Source: Sphingobium yanoikuyae
GTDB taxonomy: Bacteria > Pseudomonadota > Alphaproteobacteria > Sphingomonadales > Sphingomonadaceae
DNA: 64,000 nucleotides
Assembly: GCF_034424525.1 (NCBI RefSeq)
Contig: NZ_CP139979.1
Span: 1,054,001 to 1,118,000 of the forward strand
Direction of reading: 5' to 3'
Translations under genes and position numbers: made by a program
Shown: in pieces, positions 40,168-49,970 of the stretch
How the letters are laid out: each line of letters starts with the position of its first letter
Numbering within the stretch: the stretch's first letter is position 1
Notes under the pieces: model-generated
Told to the model about the DNA's origin: nothing
Seen by the model: the letters and a program-made list of their open reading frames with translations, nothing else
The model's database searches: none

Positions 40168-42135
40168 ATGACCGTTTCCGACACGCAGCTCGCCAACGCC
40201 ATCCGGGCGCTTTCCATGGACGCCGTGCAGGCTGCCAATAGCGGCCATCCCGGCATGCCGATGGGCATGGCCGATGTCGCCACCGTGCTGTTCAAGGATT
40301 ATGTGAAGTTCGATCCGGCCGCGCCGAAATGGGCCGATCGCGATCGTTTCGTGCTGTCGGCCGGCCATGGCTCGATGCTGATCTACTCGCTGCTGAACCT
40401 GACCGGCTATGCCCGTCCGACGATGGACGACATTCGCAACTTCCGCCAGCTCAGCAGCCCCTGCGCCGGCCACCCGGAGAATTTCGAGCTGGCAGGGGTC
40501 GAAGCGACCACCGGCCCGCTGGGTTCGGGCCTCGCCACTGCCGTCGGCATGGCGATTGCCGAGCGTCACCTGAACGCCGAGTTCGGCGATGATCTGGTCG
40601 ATCACCGCACCTGGGTGATCGCCGGCGACGGCTGCCTGATGGAAGGCATCAACCATGAGGCGATCGGCCTCGCCGGTCACCTCAATCTCTCGCGCCTGAT
40701 CGTGCTGTGGGATGACAACAAGATCACCATCGATGGCGCCGTCGACCTGTCGAGCAACGAAGATGTCCGCGCCCGCTATGCCGCCACCGGCTGGCATGTC
40801 GTGTCGTGCGACGGCCATGACGTCGCCGATGTCCGCCGCGCCATCGACGAAGCGCTGGCCGATCCGCGCCCCTCGCTGATCGCCTGCGCCACCAAGATCG
40901 GCTATGGCGCGCCGAACAAGGCCGGCACCTCGGGCGTCCACGGCTCGGCGCTGGGCGAGGCCGAAGTCGCCGCCGCCCGCGAGTTCCTGGGCTGGACCGC
41001 CGAACCCTTCGTCGTTCCCGCCGACATCGACGCCGCCTGGAAGGCGATCGGTGCCAAGGGCGGCGATGTTCGCAAGGCCTGGGAAGGTCGCCTGGCAAAT
41101 GCCTCGGAGGGCGCTGAATTTTCGCGGCGCATGGCGGGCGAACTGCCGGCCGGCTTCTCGCTCGACGCCTATATCGACAGCCTGATCGCCAACCCGCAGA
41201 AGGTCGCCACCCGCAAGGCCAGCGAACTGGCGCTGGGCGCGATCAACGATCTGCTGCCCGAAACCGTCGGCGGCTCGGCCGACCTTACCGGCTCGAACAA
41301 CACCAAGACCAAGTCGACCGGCCCGCTGACCCGTGACGATTATTCGGGCCGCTATGTCTATTATGGCATCCGCGAATTCGGCATGGCCTGCGCGATGAAC
41401 GGCATGGCGCTGCATGGCGGCGTGATCCCCTATGGCGGCACCTTCCTGGTCTTCTCCGACTATATGCGCGCCGGCATCCGCCTCGCCGCGCTGCAGGAAC
41501 AGCGCGTGATCCACGTCCTCACCCATGACTCGATCGGTCTGGGCGAAGACGGCCCGACCCACCAGCCGATCGAGCATGTCATGTCGATGCGCATGATCCC
41601 GAACCTCGACGTCTATCGCCCGGCCGACATCGTCGAGACGGCGGAATGCTGGGAACTGGCACTGAAGGATGCGACCGGCCCGTCGGTGCTGGCGCTGACC
41701 CGCCAGAACCTGCCGCAGCTGCGCCTGGAAAAAGCTGAGAATCTGTCGGCCAAGGGCGCCTATCGCCTGGTCGCCGCGACCGCCGATCGCAAGGTCGTGC
41801 TGCTCGCCACCGGTTCGGAAGTCGAGATCGCCGTCGCCACCGCCAAGGCGCTGGAAGAACAGGGCATCGGCGCCGACGTCGTCTCGATGCCCAGCTGGGC
41901 CCATTTCGACGTGCAGGACGCCGCCTACAAGGCCGACATCCTGCCCGCCGGCGTGCTGCGCGCCTCGATCGAGGCCGGCACCACCTTCGGCTGGGAACGC
42001 TATACCGGCCTTGACGGCCTGCGCTTCGGCATCGACAGATTCGGCGCGTCGGCTCCGGCCGAAGTCCTCTACGACCATTTCGGCCTGACCGCCGCCAAGA
42101 TCGCTCCGCAGATCAAGGCCGCGCTCGGCGCCTGA
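40168..42135 (+). CDS. tkt: Transketolase
   Basis: A 655-residue thiamine-diphosphate enzyme of the pentose-phosphate pathway. Signatures: AIRALSMDAVQAANSGHPGMPMGMAD at the N-terminus, the ThDP/Mg site GDGCLMEGINHEA...LIVLWDDNKITIDG, and VLTHDSIGLGEDGPTHQP at the substrate channel. First gene of a tkt-gap-pgk rightward cluster; gap follows after 36 bp. Confidence 0.97.
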   Translation: MTVSDTQLANAIRALSMDAVQAANSGHPGMPMGMADVATVLFKDYVKFDPAAPKWADRDRFVLSAGHGSMLIYSLLNLTGYARPTMDDIRNFRQLSSPCAGHPENFELAGVEATTGPLGSGLATAVGMAIAERHLNAEFGDDLVDHRTWVIAGDGCLMEGINHEAIGLAGHLNLSRLIVLWDDNKITIDGAVDLSSNEDVRARYAATGWHVVSCDGHDVADVRRAIDEALADPRPSLIACATKIGYGAPNKAGTSGVHGSALGEAEVAAAREFLGWTAEPFVVPADIDAAWKAIGAKGGDVRKAWEGRLANASEGAEFSRRMAGELPAGFSLDAYIDSLIANPQKVATRKASELALGAINDLLPETVGGSADLTGSNNTKTKSTGPLTRDDYSGRYVYYGIREFGMACAMNGMALHGGVIPYGGTFLVFSDYMRAGIRLAALQEQRVIHVLTHDSIGLGEDGPTHQPIEHVMSMRMIPNLDVYRPADIVETAECWELALKDATGPSVLALTRQNLPQLRLEKAENLSAKGAYRLVAATADRKVVLLATGSEVEIAVATAKALEEQGIGADVVSMPSWAHFDVQDAAYKADILPAGVLRASIEAGTTFGWERYTGLDGLRFGIDRFGASAPAEVLYDHFGLTAAKIAPQIKAALGA

Positions 42136-42171
42136 GCCCAAGACCTACACGCAAACCGGGAGACAAGTGCA

Positions 42172-43182
42172 GTGGCAACGAAGGTAGCAATCAACGGTTT
42201 CGGCCGCATCGGTCGTCTGGTGGCACGCGCCATCCTCTCGCGCACCGACCATGATCTGGAACTGGTGAGCATCAACGACCTGGGCGATGCCAAGGCCAAT
42301 GCCCTGCTGTTCAAGCGTGACTCGGTCCATGGCAACTGGGCCGGCGAAGTCAGCGTCGACGGCGATTTCCTGGTGGTCGACGGCAAGAAGATCAAGGTGA
42401 CGGCGGAGCGCGATCCCGCCAACCTGCCGCACGCCGAACTGGGCGTCGAAATCGCCCTGGAATGCACCGGCATCTTCACCAGTAAGGACAAGGCCGGTGC
42501 CCACCTGACCGCCGGCGCCAAGCGCGTCGTCATCTCGGCACCGGGCACCAACGTCGACAAGACTGTCGTCTTCGGTGTCAACCATGACGAACTGACCGCC
42601 GACGACATCATCATCTCGAACGCCAGCTGCACCACCAACTGCCTGGCGCCGCTCGCCAAGGTGCTGAACGATTCGATCGGCATCGAACGCGGCTTCATGA
42701 CCACGATCCACAGCTACACCAACGACCAGAACACGCTGGACCAGATCCACAAGGACATGCGCCGCGCCCGCGCCGCTGCCCTGTCGATGATCCCGACCAC
42801 CACCGGTGCCGCCCGCGCCGTGGGTGAGGTTCTGCCCGCGCTCAAGGGCAAGCTGGACGGTTCGTCGGTCCGCGTGCCGACCCCGAACGTCTCGGTCGTC
42901 GACCTGAAGTTCATCCCCAGCCGCGCCACCACGGTCGAGGAAGTCAACGGCCTGCTCAAGGCTGCGTCGGAATCCGGCCCGCTCAAGGGCATCCTGGGCT
43001 ATTCGGACGAGCCGCTGGTCTCGATCGATTACAACGGCGATCCGCGCAGCTCGACCGTCGACAGCCTGGAAACGGCCGTGATCGAGGGCAACCTGGTCCG
43101 CGTGCTCAGCTGGTACGACAATGAATGGGGCTTCTCGAACCGCATGATCGACACCTCGGGTGTCATGGCGAAGTTCCTCTAA
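42172..43182 (+). CDS. gap: Glyceraldehyde-3-phosphate dehydrogenase
   Basis: A 336-residue enzyme beginning at a GTG. NAD site [15 protein letters not shown], catalytic C153 in [12 protein letters not shown], its His in [10 protein letters not shown], and [12 protein letters not shown] at the end. The INDLGD turn keeps the Asp that usually favours NAD over NADP. A clear terminator follows it, so pgk is likely also served by its own promoter or read-through. Confidence 0.97.
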   Translation: MATKVAINGFGRIGRLVARAILSRTDHDLELVSINDLGDAKANALLFKRDSVHGNWAGEVSVDGDFLVVDGKKIKVTAERDPANLPHAELGVEIALECTGIFTSKDKAGAHLTAGAKRVVISAPGTNVDKTVVFGVNHDELTADDIIISNASCTTNCLAPLAKVLNDSIGIERGFMTTIHSYTNDQNTLDQIHKDMRRARAAALSMIPTTTGAARAVGEVLPALKGKLDGSSVRVPTPNVSVVDLKFIPSRATTVEEVNGLLKAASESGPLKGILGYSDEPLVSIDYNGDPRSSTVDSLETAVIEGNLVRVLSWYDNEWGFSNRMIDTSGVMAKFL

Positions 43183-43192
43183 GCCTTCTCAG

Positions 43193-43223
43193 CCCCGCCG
43201 GACCAACCGGCGGGGTTTTTCTT
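43193..43223 (+). terminator. Rho-independent terminator after gap
   Basis: Perfect 9-bp stem CCCCGCCGG/CCGGCGGGG with loop ACCAA, followed directly by TTTTTCTTC; it starts 10 bp after the gap stop. Best terminator in the window. Confidence 0.9.
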
Positions 43224-43253
43224 CTGACATAATTCCAAATTCTAGGAGCGATC

Positions 43254-44456
43254 ATGGCAAAGCCGTTCAAGACACTCGACGACATGGGCGACATCACCAG
43301 CAAGGTGGTGCTGGTGCGCGAGGATCTGAACGTGCCGATGCAGGACGGTTCGGTCAGCGATGACACCCGTCTGCGCGCGGCGATGCCGACCATCCTGGAA
43401 CTGGCCGATCGTGGCGCCAAGGTTCTGATCCTGGCCCATTTCGGCCGGCCCAAGGGCCAGAAGAACCCGGAATTTTCGCTGAGCAAGATCACCCGCCCGC
43501 TGACCCAGGTGCTGGGCCGCGAGGTGCAGTTCATTCCCGACTGCCAGGGTGAAGCCGCGACCGACGGCATCAAGGTGATGCGCAACGGCGACATCGCCAT
43601 CCTCGAAAACACCCGCTTCCATGCCGGCGAGGAAAAGAACGACCCCGCGCTGGTCGATGCGATCGCCGCGATCGGCGATCTCTATGTCAACGACGCCTTT
43701 TCCGCCGCGCACCGCGCCCATGCCTCGACCGAGGGGCTGGCCCACAAGCTGCCCGCCTTCGCCGGCCGTTCGATGGAGAAGGAACTGGACGCGCTCGAAG
43801 CCGCGCTCGGTGCCCCGGTCAAGCCCGTCGCGGCCGTCGTCGGCGGCGCCAAGGTGTCGACCAAGCTCGACGTGCTCAACAATCTCGTCACCAAGGTCGA
43901 TCATCTGATCATCGGCGGCGGCATGGCCAACACCTTCCTCCACGCCCGTGGCGTCGATGTCGGCAAGTCGCTGTGCGAAAAGGATCTGGCCGGCACGGCG
44001 GACGCCATCTTCGACAAGGCGGAAGAAGCCGGCTGCATCATCCATCTGCCCTATGACGTGGTCGTGGCCAAGGAATTTGCCGCCAACCCGCCGTCGGTCC
44101 GGACCTGCAACGTGCATGAAGTCGCCGAGGACGAGATGATCCTCGACGTCGGTCCGGCCGCGGTCGAGGCGCTGGGCGATGCGCTCAAGAATTGCCGCAC
44201 CCTGGTGTGGAACGGCCCGCTTGGCGCGTTCGAGATCGCGCCCTTCGACGCGGCGACCGTCGCCCTCGCCAAGACCGCGGCGGCGCTCACCAAGGAAGGC
44301 CAGCTGGTCTCGGTCGCGGGCGGTGGCGACACCGTCGCCGCGCTCAACCATGCCGGCGCGGCCGCCGACTTCACCTTCATCTCGACCGCTGGCGGCGCCT
44401 TCCTCGAATGGATGGAAGGCAAGGAATTGCCGGGCGTGAAGGCGCTCTACGCCTAA
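43254..44456 (+). CDS. pgk: Phosphoglycerate kinase
   Basis: A 400-residue enzyme. Phosphoglycerate-binding [14 protein letters not shown] and [10 protein letters not shown], hinge and nucleotide elements [24 protein letters not shown] and [10 protein letters not shown], and the C-terminal [18 protein letters not shown] precedes the start. Lower glycolysis/gluconeogenesis. Confidence 0.97.
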   Translation: MAKPFKTLDDMGDITSKVVLVREDLNVPMQDGSVSDDTRLRAAMPTILELADRGAKVLILAHFGRPKGQKNPEFSLSKITRPLTQVLGREVQFIPDCQGEAATDGIKVMRNGDIAILENTRFHAGEEKNDPALVDAIAAIGDLYVNDAFSAAHRAHASTEGLAHKLPAFAGRSMEKELDALEAALGAPVKPVAAVVGGAKVSTKLDVLNNLVTKVDHLIIGGGMANTFLHARGVDVGKSLCEKDLAGTADAIFDKAEEAGCIIHLPYDVVVAKEFAANPPSVRTCNVHEVAEDEMILDVGPAAVEALGDALKNCRTLVWNGPLGAFEIAPFDAATVALAKTAAALTKEGQLVSVAGGGDTVAALNHAGAAADFTFISTAGGAFLEWMEGKELPGVKALYA

Positions 44457-44476
44457 GCCTTTTGACGGCGGGGGCG

Positions 44477-45688
44477 TCAGCGCGTGGCGCTGGCGCCCCG
44501 GTCGAACAGGATGAAGACCAGCGCGGCCACGCCGCCAATCGCCGCACCGGCGATCGCGCTCAGGCTCCAGCCGCCCGCTTCATAGGTGGTCGACCCGATC
44601 ACCGATCCCAGCGCCCCGACCACGAACATTACCGTCATATAGGCCGCGTTGATCCGGCCGCGCGCATGGGGATCGAGCGAGAAGATCAGCTTCTGCCCGG
44701 TGATCTGGCTTACCTGCACCGCCGCATCGATCAGCACCGCCATGATGGTGAAGCCGATCAGGCTGCCCGCCGTCACCGTCCAGTCCGCCAGCAGGAAACC
44801 GATCGACAGCGCAATCAGCGCGCCGAGCGAGGCCGGGCCGGTCAGGCGTCGATCGGCCAGCCAGCCCGCCACCGGCGCCACCAGCGCGCCGCCGGCACCC
44901 GCCAGCGCAAAGGCACCGATGCCATTATGGCCCAGGCCAAAGTCATGGATCAGGCTCAGCGGCGCGGCGGTCCAGAACAGGTTGAACGCCGCGAACATCG
45001 ACGCCTGATAGAAGGCGCGCATCCGCACGACGCGATATTTGCCGAGTTGCGAGAAGGTGGAGCTCAGCACTTCGCCATAATGCATGCCGCCCTTGGGCCG
45101 GCGCTGCGGACAGGCGATCAGCAGCGCGACCGCGACCAGCGCGATCACCCCGGCCGACAGCAGGAAGGTCGCGCGCCAGCCCATGGAGCCGGCGAGGAAG
45201 CTGGCGATCGGCCGCGACAGCATGATGCCGAACAACAGGCCGCTCATCACCGTGCCGACCACGCGCCCCTGCCGCTCGGGCGGGGCTAGATGAGAGGCGA
45301 GGGGGATCAACACCTGCACGCCGGTCGCGCCAACACCGGTCATGACCGATGCGATCAGGAAGGTGGCCGGGCCATTGGAAATGGCGATGGCGATACAGCC
45401 CAGCACCGTCGCCACCGCCGATATCAGCACGATCCGCCGGTTCTCGAACAGGTCGGCCAGCGGCACGACCAGTATGATGCCCAGGCCATAGCCAAGCTGG
45501 GTCAGCGTGGTGATGAGGCCCGCGACCCCCGCCGACATGCCGATCTCCGGCCCGATCACGTCGATCAGCGTCTGGGCATAATAGAGGTTGGCGACCATCG
45601 TCCCGCACGCGACCGCCATCAGCAATATGGCGAAGCGGGACAGGGGCGCATCATCGCGCGGCAGGGGCAGAGCGGCAGAATGGGTCAT
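44477..45688 (-). CDS. MFS transporter (drug/sugar efflux type)
   Basis: A 403-residue protein with twelve predicted helices. It starts ILLMAVACGTMVANLYYAQTLIDVIGPEIGMS, as in the arabinose/drug efflux group, and has motif A in the 2-3 loop (PLADLFENRRIVL). An extended loop follows helix 6 (CPQRRPKGGMHYGEVL). Substrate unknown. It converges with pgk across 20 bp. Confidence 0.9.
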   Translation of the reverse strand: MTHSAALPLPRDDAPLSRFAILLMAVACGTMVANLYYAQTLIDVIGPEIGMSAGVAGLITTLTQLGYGLGIILVVPLADLFENRRIVLISAVATVLGCIAIAISNGPATFLIASVMTGVGATGVQVLIPLASHLAPPERQGRVVGTVMSGLLFGIMLSRPIASFLAGSMGWRATFLLSAGVIALVAVALLIACPQRRPKGGMHYGEVLSSTFSQLGKYRVVRMRAFYQASMFAAFNLFWTAAPLSLIHDFGLGHNGIGAFALAGAGGALVAPVAGWLADRRLTGPASLGALIALSIGFLLADWTVTAGSLIGFTIMAVLIDAAVQVSQITGQKLIFSLDPHARGRINAAYMTVMFVVGALGSVIGSTTYEAGGWSLSAIAGAAIGGVAALVFILFDRGASATR

Positions 45689-45767
45689 GCCGCCCTAATG
45701 GTCACCCCCGGAAGGGCTTTCAACCCGATGACGGAAATTTCATTGTGCAATGCAACGGAAAATCGCC

Positions 45768-46280
45768 TCAGGCGGGCGGCTGTTCGTTCAGCAAGGGCAC
45801 CAGCAGCGCGTTGAGATCATCCAGTTCGAACGCGCCGGACTTGGCGTAGCGCAGCCGGCCGGCCCGATCGATGACGAAATTGGTCGGCACCCCGGTCAGC
45901 GGGCCATAGGGGCCCTTGATCCTTTTGGCCGACGGGATGTGCATCGCCGCGAACAATTGCTTCAGCTGCGCGATCGGCACCGATCCTTCGGTCGTGATCG
46001 CGAACACCTTCAGCCCATGTTTCTTCTGGAGCCCATAATAGCTGTCGAGCGTCGGCAATTCCTTGCGGCACGGCACGCACCAGGTGGCCCAGAAATTGAG
46101 CAGCACGACCTGGCCCTTCAGTTCCGCCAGCGACACCTTGCTGCCGTCGATCAGCGTCAGTTCGAAATCCGGCGCCATCTCGCCGACCACCGGCTTGGTC
46201 GCCGCCTGCGCCGCCCCGATATCGATCAGCCCCAGCATCAGTGCAGCCGCCATGACGCGCCGCATCTTCCCGATCCCCAT
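45768..46280 (-). CDS. TlpA/ResA-like periplasmic thiol-disulfide reductase
   Basis: A 170-residue exported protein (signal cut after AQA, residue ~26) with the AhpC-TSA/TlpA fold: PDFELTLIDGSKVSLAELKGQVVLLNFWATWCVPCRKELP, active site C68-V-P-C71, and cis-Pro in LTGVPTNFVID. Likely reduces periplasmic cysteines, for example in cytochrome c maturation. It is divergent from the aldolase gene. Confidence 0.92.
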   Translation of the reverse strand: MGIGKMRRVMAAALMLGLIDIGAAQAATKPVVGEMAPDFELTLIDGSKVSLAELKGQVVLLNFWATWCVPCRKELPTLDSYYGLQKKHGLKVFAITTEGSVPIAQLKQLFAAMHIPSAKRIKGPYGPLTGVPTNFVIDRAGRLRYAKSGAFELDDLNALLVPLLNEQPPA

Positions 46281-46524
46281 TCTTCCCCCGATTCAGACCT
46301 TTGGCCACAGCCTATCAGGCACTTTCGCACGCGCCAACGATATTGGCGGCCGCCCCGTCGCCGCGCGGGGTCAAGCATCTTGCGGTGCGACATGGGACTA
46401 GCTAACAGCCCGGATACCGGCGGGCCTGACGGCGCGCTACAGTCATGCCCTCGGGTTCGCCCGATGGCTTCCATCTTTCCGCGCTGCCGAGGGGGCGGCG
46501 CGCCCCAAGAGAAGGTATGTGCAG

Positions 46525-47430
46525 ATGCTGGATCAGGACATGGTCAAGAAGGTTTCCGACGGTCAGGGCTTTATCGCCGCGCTCGACCAGAGCGGCGGTT
46601 CCACGCCCAAGGCGCTCAAGGGCTATGGCGTCGAGGAAAGCGCCTGGAGCAATGACGAGGAGATGTTCGGCCTGATCCATGGCATGCGCAGCCGCGTCAT
46701 CACCTCGCCCGCCTTTACCGGTGACAAGGTGCTGGGCGCGATCCTGTTCGAACGTACCATGGACGGTAGCGTCGACGGTAAGCCGACTCCGACCGCGCTG
46801 ATCGAACGGGGCGTCGTGCCTTTCATCAAGATCGACAAGGGCCTGGAGGATGAGGCGAACGGCGTGCAGCTGATGAAGCCGATGCCTGAGCTCGACGCGC
46901 TGCTCACCCGCGCCAAGGGGCTGGGCGTGTTCGGCACCAAGGAACGCTCGGTCGTCAACCTCGCCAACCGCGAGGGCATTGCCGCCGTGGTCGCGCAGCA
47001 GTTCGAAGTCGGCAAGCAGGTGCTGGCCGGTGGTCTGATGCCGATCATCGAGCCCGAAGTGAACATCAAGTCGCCCGAACGCGCCGAAGCCGACCAGATC
47101 CTGCTCGAGGAAATCCTCAAGCAGCTCGACGCCCTGCCCGAAGGCGAGCAGGTGATGCTCAAGCTCTCGCTGCCCGCCAAGGCCGGCCTGTTCGATCCGC
47201 TGGTCGATCATCCCAAGGTGCTGCGCGTCGTCGCCCTGTCGGGTGGCTTCAGCCGCACCGAAGCCTGCGCCGAACTCGCCAAGAACCGCGGCATCATCGC
47301 CAGCTTCAGCCGCGCGCTGCTCAATGACCTGCGCCACCAGATGAGCGACGACGAATTCAACGCGTCGTTGGGCGAGGCGATCGACGAAATCTACGCCGCT
47401 TCGGCCACCAAGACCCCGGTCGCGGCCTGA
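46525..47430 (+). CDS. fda: Fructose-bisphosphate aldolase, class I
   Basis: A 301-residue Schiff-base aldolase. The start at 46525 (MLDQDMVKKVSDGQGFIAALDQSGGSTPK) has GAGAAGG at suitable distance; an in-frame GTG at 46519 is too close to it. The likely Schiff-base lysine is K213 in VMLKLSLP, and EPEVNIKSPER is also typical. This is the short bacterial class I type. It completes a glycolytic group with gap and pgk nearby. Confidence 0.92.
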   Translation: MLDQDMVKKVSDGQGFIAALDQSGGSTPKALKGYGVEESAWSNDEEMFGLIHGMRSRVITSPAFTGDKVLGAILFERTMDGSVDGKPTPTALIERGVVPFIKIDKGLEDEANGVQLMKPMPELDALLTRAKGLGVFGTKERSVVNLANREGIAAVVAQQFEVGKQVLAGGLMPIIEPEVNIKSPERAEADQILLEEILKQLDALPEGEQVMLKLSLPAKAGLFDPLVDHPKVLRVVALSGGFSRTEACAELAKNRGIIASFSRALLNDLRHQMSDDEFNASLGEAIDEIYAASATKTPVAA

Positions 47431-47438
47431 CGCATATG

Positions 47439-47476
47439 GGCGGCGCCGGGCAGGGGGGAATCCCGCCGGCGCCGCC
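47439..47476 (+). terminator. GC-rich hairpin after the aldolase gene
   Basis: Perfect 11-bp arms GGCGGCGCCGG (47439-47449) and CCGGCGCCGCC (47466-47476), 8 bp after the stop. There is no real T-run, so termination may be weak or Rho-assisted. A smaller TCGCAG/CTGCGA hairpin lies just beyond (47481-47500). Confidence 0.5.
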
Positions 47477-47521
47477 TTCATCGCAGCCTTCGGCCTGCGA
47501 TACACGCACTCCGGCCCGTTC

Positions 47522-47542
47522 GCTTCGAGCCTGTCGAGAAGC
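47522..47542. repeat. Dispersed CTTCGAG..CTGTCGAG-type palindromic repeat
   Basis: A 21-bp imperfect palindrome (arms GCTTC/GAAGC and TCGA/TCGA) in the gap between convergent fda and the peptidase gene. The AGCCTGTCGA core is, to my knowledge, a very common extragenic repeat in sphingomonads. Confidence 0.4.
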
Positions 47543-47563
47543 GGATAGCGCAGCGCTCCCGGT

Positions 47564-48691
47564 TTACGGCTTGCCCTTCAGCATAGGCAGCACCTTGTCG
47601 AGCGGCAGGGCTTCCGCCGTGCCGCGATTGCCGACCACGGTCTGCGCCTTGAACAGCGCGTTCAACACCGCCTCCTCGGTCGCCTCGATGGTCGCCTGGA
47701 ACAGCGGCGACATGCGGTCATTTGGCAGATCATCGACCGCCGACACGGCATTGCGCTTCGCGGCCGTCCGCCGCACCGCGTCGCTGGTGGAAAAGGCGAT
47801 GGCATAGTCGCCCGACCCGTTGGAGAAGCTCGACCCGGTCCGCGCGATGCCGCCAAAGGCGCGCTCGGCGACGCGGCGCAGATTGCGGTCGGACAGCGGC
47901 GCATCGGTCGCGATGACGATCACGACCGATCCGTCCGCCTTCTTTTCCTCGACCTGCTGGCGATAGTCATAGCGGCCAAGCTTCACCCCCACCGGCACGC
48001 CTGCGATCGTCAGCACGCCGCCATAATTGGCCTGCACCAGCACGCCCACGGTCCAGCCGCCCAGCGACGCCGGCAGCTTGCGCGACGATGTGCCGATCCC
48101 CGCCTTGAAGCCGAAGGCCACCGTGCCAGTGCCCGCGCCCACGCCGCCTTCCTCGACCGGGCCGGCCTTGGCGCTCTCGATCGCGCGCCGCGCGTCGGCG
48201 ATGGTGACATGCCGCCCGCGAATGTCATTGAGCATGCCGTCATTGGTCTCGCCCACCACGGCATTGACCGACCGCACCTCCTCATTGCCGGCCTGCGCCA
48301 GCGTCCATTCGACCGAGGCCGCGCCGGCCTCCGCCACGTTCAGCGTATTGGTCAGCAGGATCGGCGTCTCGATCTCGCCCAGCTCGGCCACCTGGGTCGA
48401 TCCCATGAACTTGCCGAACGCATTATAGGCGACGAAGCCGGCCGGCACCTTGTCCTGGAACAGGTTGCCGCCATGGGGCAGGATCGCGGTGACGCCGGTG
48501 TTGACGTCCTTGCTGCGGGCCAGCGTCACCTGGCCCACCTTCACCCCCGCGACATCGGTGATCGCGTTGAGCGGGCCGGGCTGGAGGATGCCGACGGTCA
48601 CGCCGGCTTCGCGCGCGCGCGGCCGCGGCGCCTCCTGCGCCAACACGGGCGCGGCGGACAGGAGCAGCAGGGCGGCGAAAGCGTGGCGCAT
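47564..48691 (-). CDS. P1 (S58) family N-terminal-nucleophile peptidase, DmpA-like
   Basis: A 375-residue exported enzyme (signal cut after LAQ, residue ~19). DmpA-family features: [28 protein letters not shown] and [15 protein letters not shown] near the start. The self-cleavage site is Gly254-Ser255 in [16 protein letters not shown], where Ser255 becomes the N-terminal nucleophile of the beta chain; [12 protein letters not shown] follows. Relatives are aminopeptidases or beta-peptidyl aminopeptidases; substrate unknown. Confidence 0.9.
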   Translation of the reverse strand: MRHAFAALLLLSAAPVLAQEAPRPRAREAGVTVGILQPGPLNAITDVAGVKVGQVTLARSKDVNTGVTAILPHGGNLFQDKVPAGFVAYNAFGKFMGSTQVAELGEIETPILLTNTLNVAEAGAASVEWTLAQAGNEEVRSVNAVVGETNDGMLNDIRGRHVTIADARRAIESAKAGPVEEGGVGAGTGTVAFGFKAGIGTSSRKLPASLGGWTVGVLVQANYGGVLTIAGVPVGVKLGRYDYRQQVEEKKADGSVVIVIATDAPLSDRNLRRVAERAFGGIARTGSSFSNGSGDYAIAFSTSDAVRRTAAKRNAVSAVDDLPNDRMSPLFQATIEATEEAVLNALFKAQTVVGNRGTAEALPLDKVLPMLKGKP

Positions 48692-48765
48692 GGAATATCC
48701 TTCGGTATTGTGATCGCGGTCATAGCCGCACTTGGCGCGGCCGCGCGAGCGGCTATAAGGCGCGC

Positions 48766-49458
48766 ATGACCGATTTCACTGACGAAGAACTGGCGCTCGA
48801 TCCCCATTTTGCCGAGCAGTTCGAAAAGGGCTTTCGCCCCGCCTGCCAACTCTATCTGATTTCGCCGCCGGCGATCGACGAGACTTTCGTCGATCAGCTC
48901 GCCCAGGCGTTCGACGGCGGCAAGGTGGCCGCCTTCCAGCTGCGCCTGAAGGGGATCGACGATCATGCCATCGCCGCGCTGGCCGGGCCGATCCAGGCGC
49001 TCTGTGCCGAGCGCGAGGTGGCCTTCATCATCAATGACAGCATCGGCCTTGCCAAGCGGCTGAACGCCGATGGCGTCCATCTGGGGCAGGAAGATGGCGA
49101 CCCGCGCGAAGCGCGCAAGCAGCTTGGTCCCAAGGTGCAGATCGGCGTCACCTGTCATGACAGCCGTCATCTGGCGATGGAAGCGGGCGAGGCGGGAGCC
49201 GACTATGTCGCCTTCGGCGCCTTCTACCCGACCACGACCAAGGAAACGACGCACCGCGCCGAACCGTCGATCCTGGGCTGGTGGACCACCCTGTTCGAAC
49301 TGCCCTGCGTCGCGATCGGCGGCATCACGCCGGACAATGCCGCCCCCCTGATCGCGGCAGGCGCCGACTTCCTGGCGGTCAGCGGCACGGTGTGGAATCA
49401 CCCCGAAGGGCCCAAGGCCGGCGTCGCCGCCTTCGCGTCGGTGCTGGACGGGGCCTAA
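48766..49458 (+). CDS. thiE: Thiamine-phosphate synthase ThiE
   Basis: A 230-residue TIM-barrel enzyme joining the pyrimidine and thiazole moieties. Motifs: FQLRLKG at strand 2, [57 protein letters not shown], and [26 protein letters not shown]. The N-terminal ~35 residues are longer than E. coli ThiE. Divergent from the peptidase gene; promoter not obvious. Confidence 0.93.
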   Translation: MTDFTDEELALDPHFAEQFEKGFRPACQLYLISPPAIDETFVDQLAQAFDGGKVAAFQLRLKGIDDHAIAALAGPIQALCAEREVAFIINDSIGLAKRLNADGVHLGQEDGDPREARKQLGPKVQIGVTCHDSRHLAMEAGEAGADYVAFGAFYPTTTKETTHRAEPSILGWWTTLFELPCVAIGGITPDNAAPLIAAGADFLAVSGTVWNHPEGPKAGVAAFASVLDGA

Positions 49459-49532
49459 TCGCGGGTTTATCCCGATAGGCAAAGGGCCGCCACCGGGCCA
49501 GCATCCCCGCAATCGGGCAAGGGGTGCTGGGC

Positions 49533-49901
49533 ATGGCGTTGGAAGAATTCGTCCATCAATTGGCGGAATATGTCGCGCTGCTGGTCAATCTGCTGGCGAT
49601 CCTGGCGATCGCCATCGGCTCGGTTCAGGGCGCGATCGGCCTGACGGGGCTGCTGCTTTTCAAGGCAGACGAATCGAAGCTCATGCCGGTCTGGATGAGC
49701 TTTGGCCGCTGGGCGGTCGCCGGGCTGAGTTTCCAGCTTGCGGCCGATATCGTTGAAACCAGCATCGCCCCGACCTGGGCGGAAATCGGCAAGCTCGGCG
49801 CGATCGCGGCCATCCGCACCTTCCTCAACTATTTCCTCGACCGGGATCTGGAGGGGATACGCGAGCGCGAGAAGGCCAAGGCGGAGGCCGAAGCCATCTG
49901 A
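49533..49901 (+). CDS. DUF1622 membrane protein
   Basis: A 122-residue protein with three hydrophobic segments (about residues 12-35, 42-50, 62-80) matching DUF1622 (AIAIGSVQGAIGLTGLLLF, then RWAVAGLSFQLAADIVET and AAIRTFLNYFLDRDLE). The start at 49533 (MALEEFVHQL) has AAGGGG upstream; a GTG at 49524 is also in frame. Function unknown. Confidence 0.78.
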   Translation: MALEEFVHQLAEYVALLVNLLAILAIAIGSVQGAIGLTGLLLFKADESKLMPVWMSFGRWAVAGLSFQLAADIVETSIAPTWAEIGKLGAIAAIRTFLNYFLDRDLEGIREREKAKAEAEAI

Positions 49902-49970
49902 TCGCAGCGGCACAGGCAGCTTTCCGCCGCCTGCTGCGTTGTCTCTTCCATGATGTGGGAGAGTATCGCC

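Noticed and set aside
39802..42141. A 779-codon open frame on the minus strand across the transketolase gene
   Set aside because: It is the GC-rich complement of tkt; only its last 63 codons, after 39993, form an independent gene upstream of zapA.
44471..44499. GC-rich palindrome between pgk and the MFS gene
   Set aside because: It lies in the 3' end of the MFS coding region and has no T-run on either side, so I did not call a terminator.
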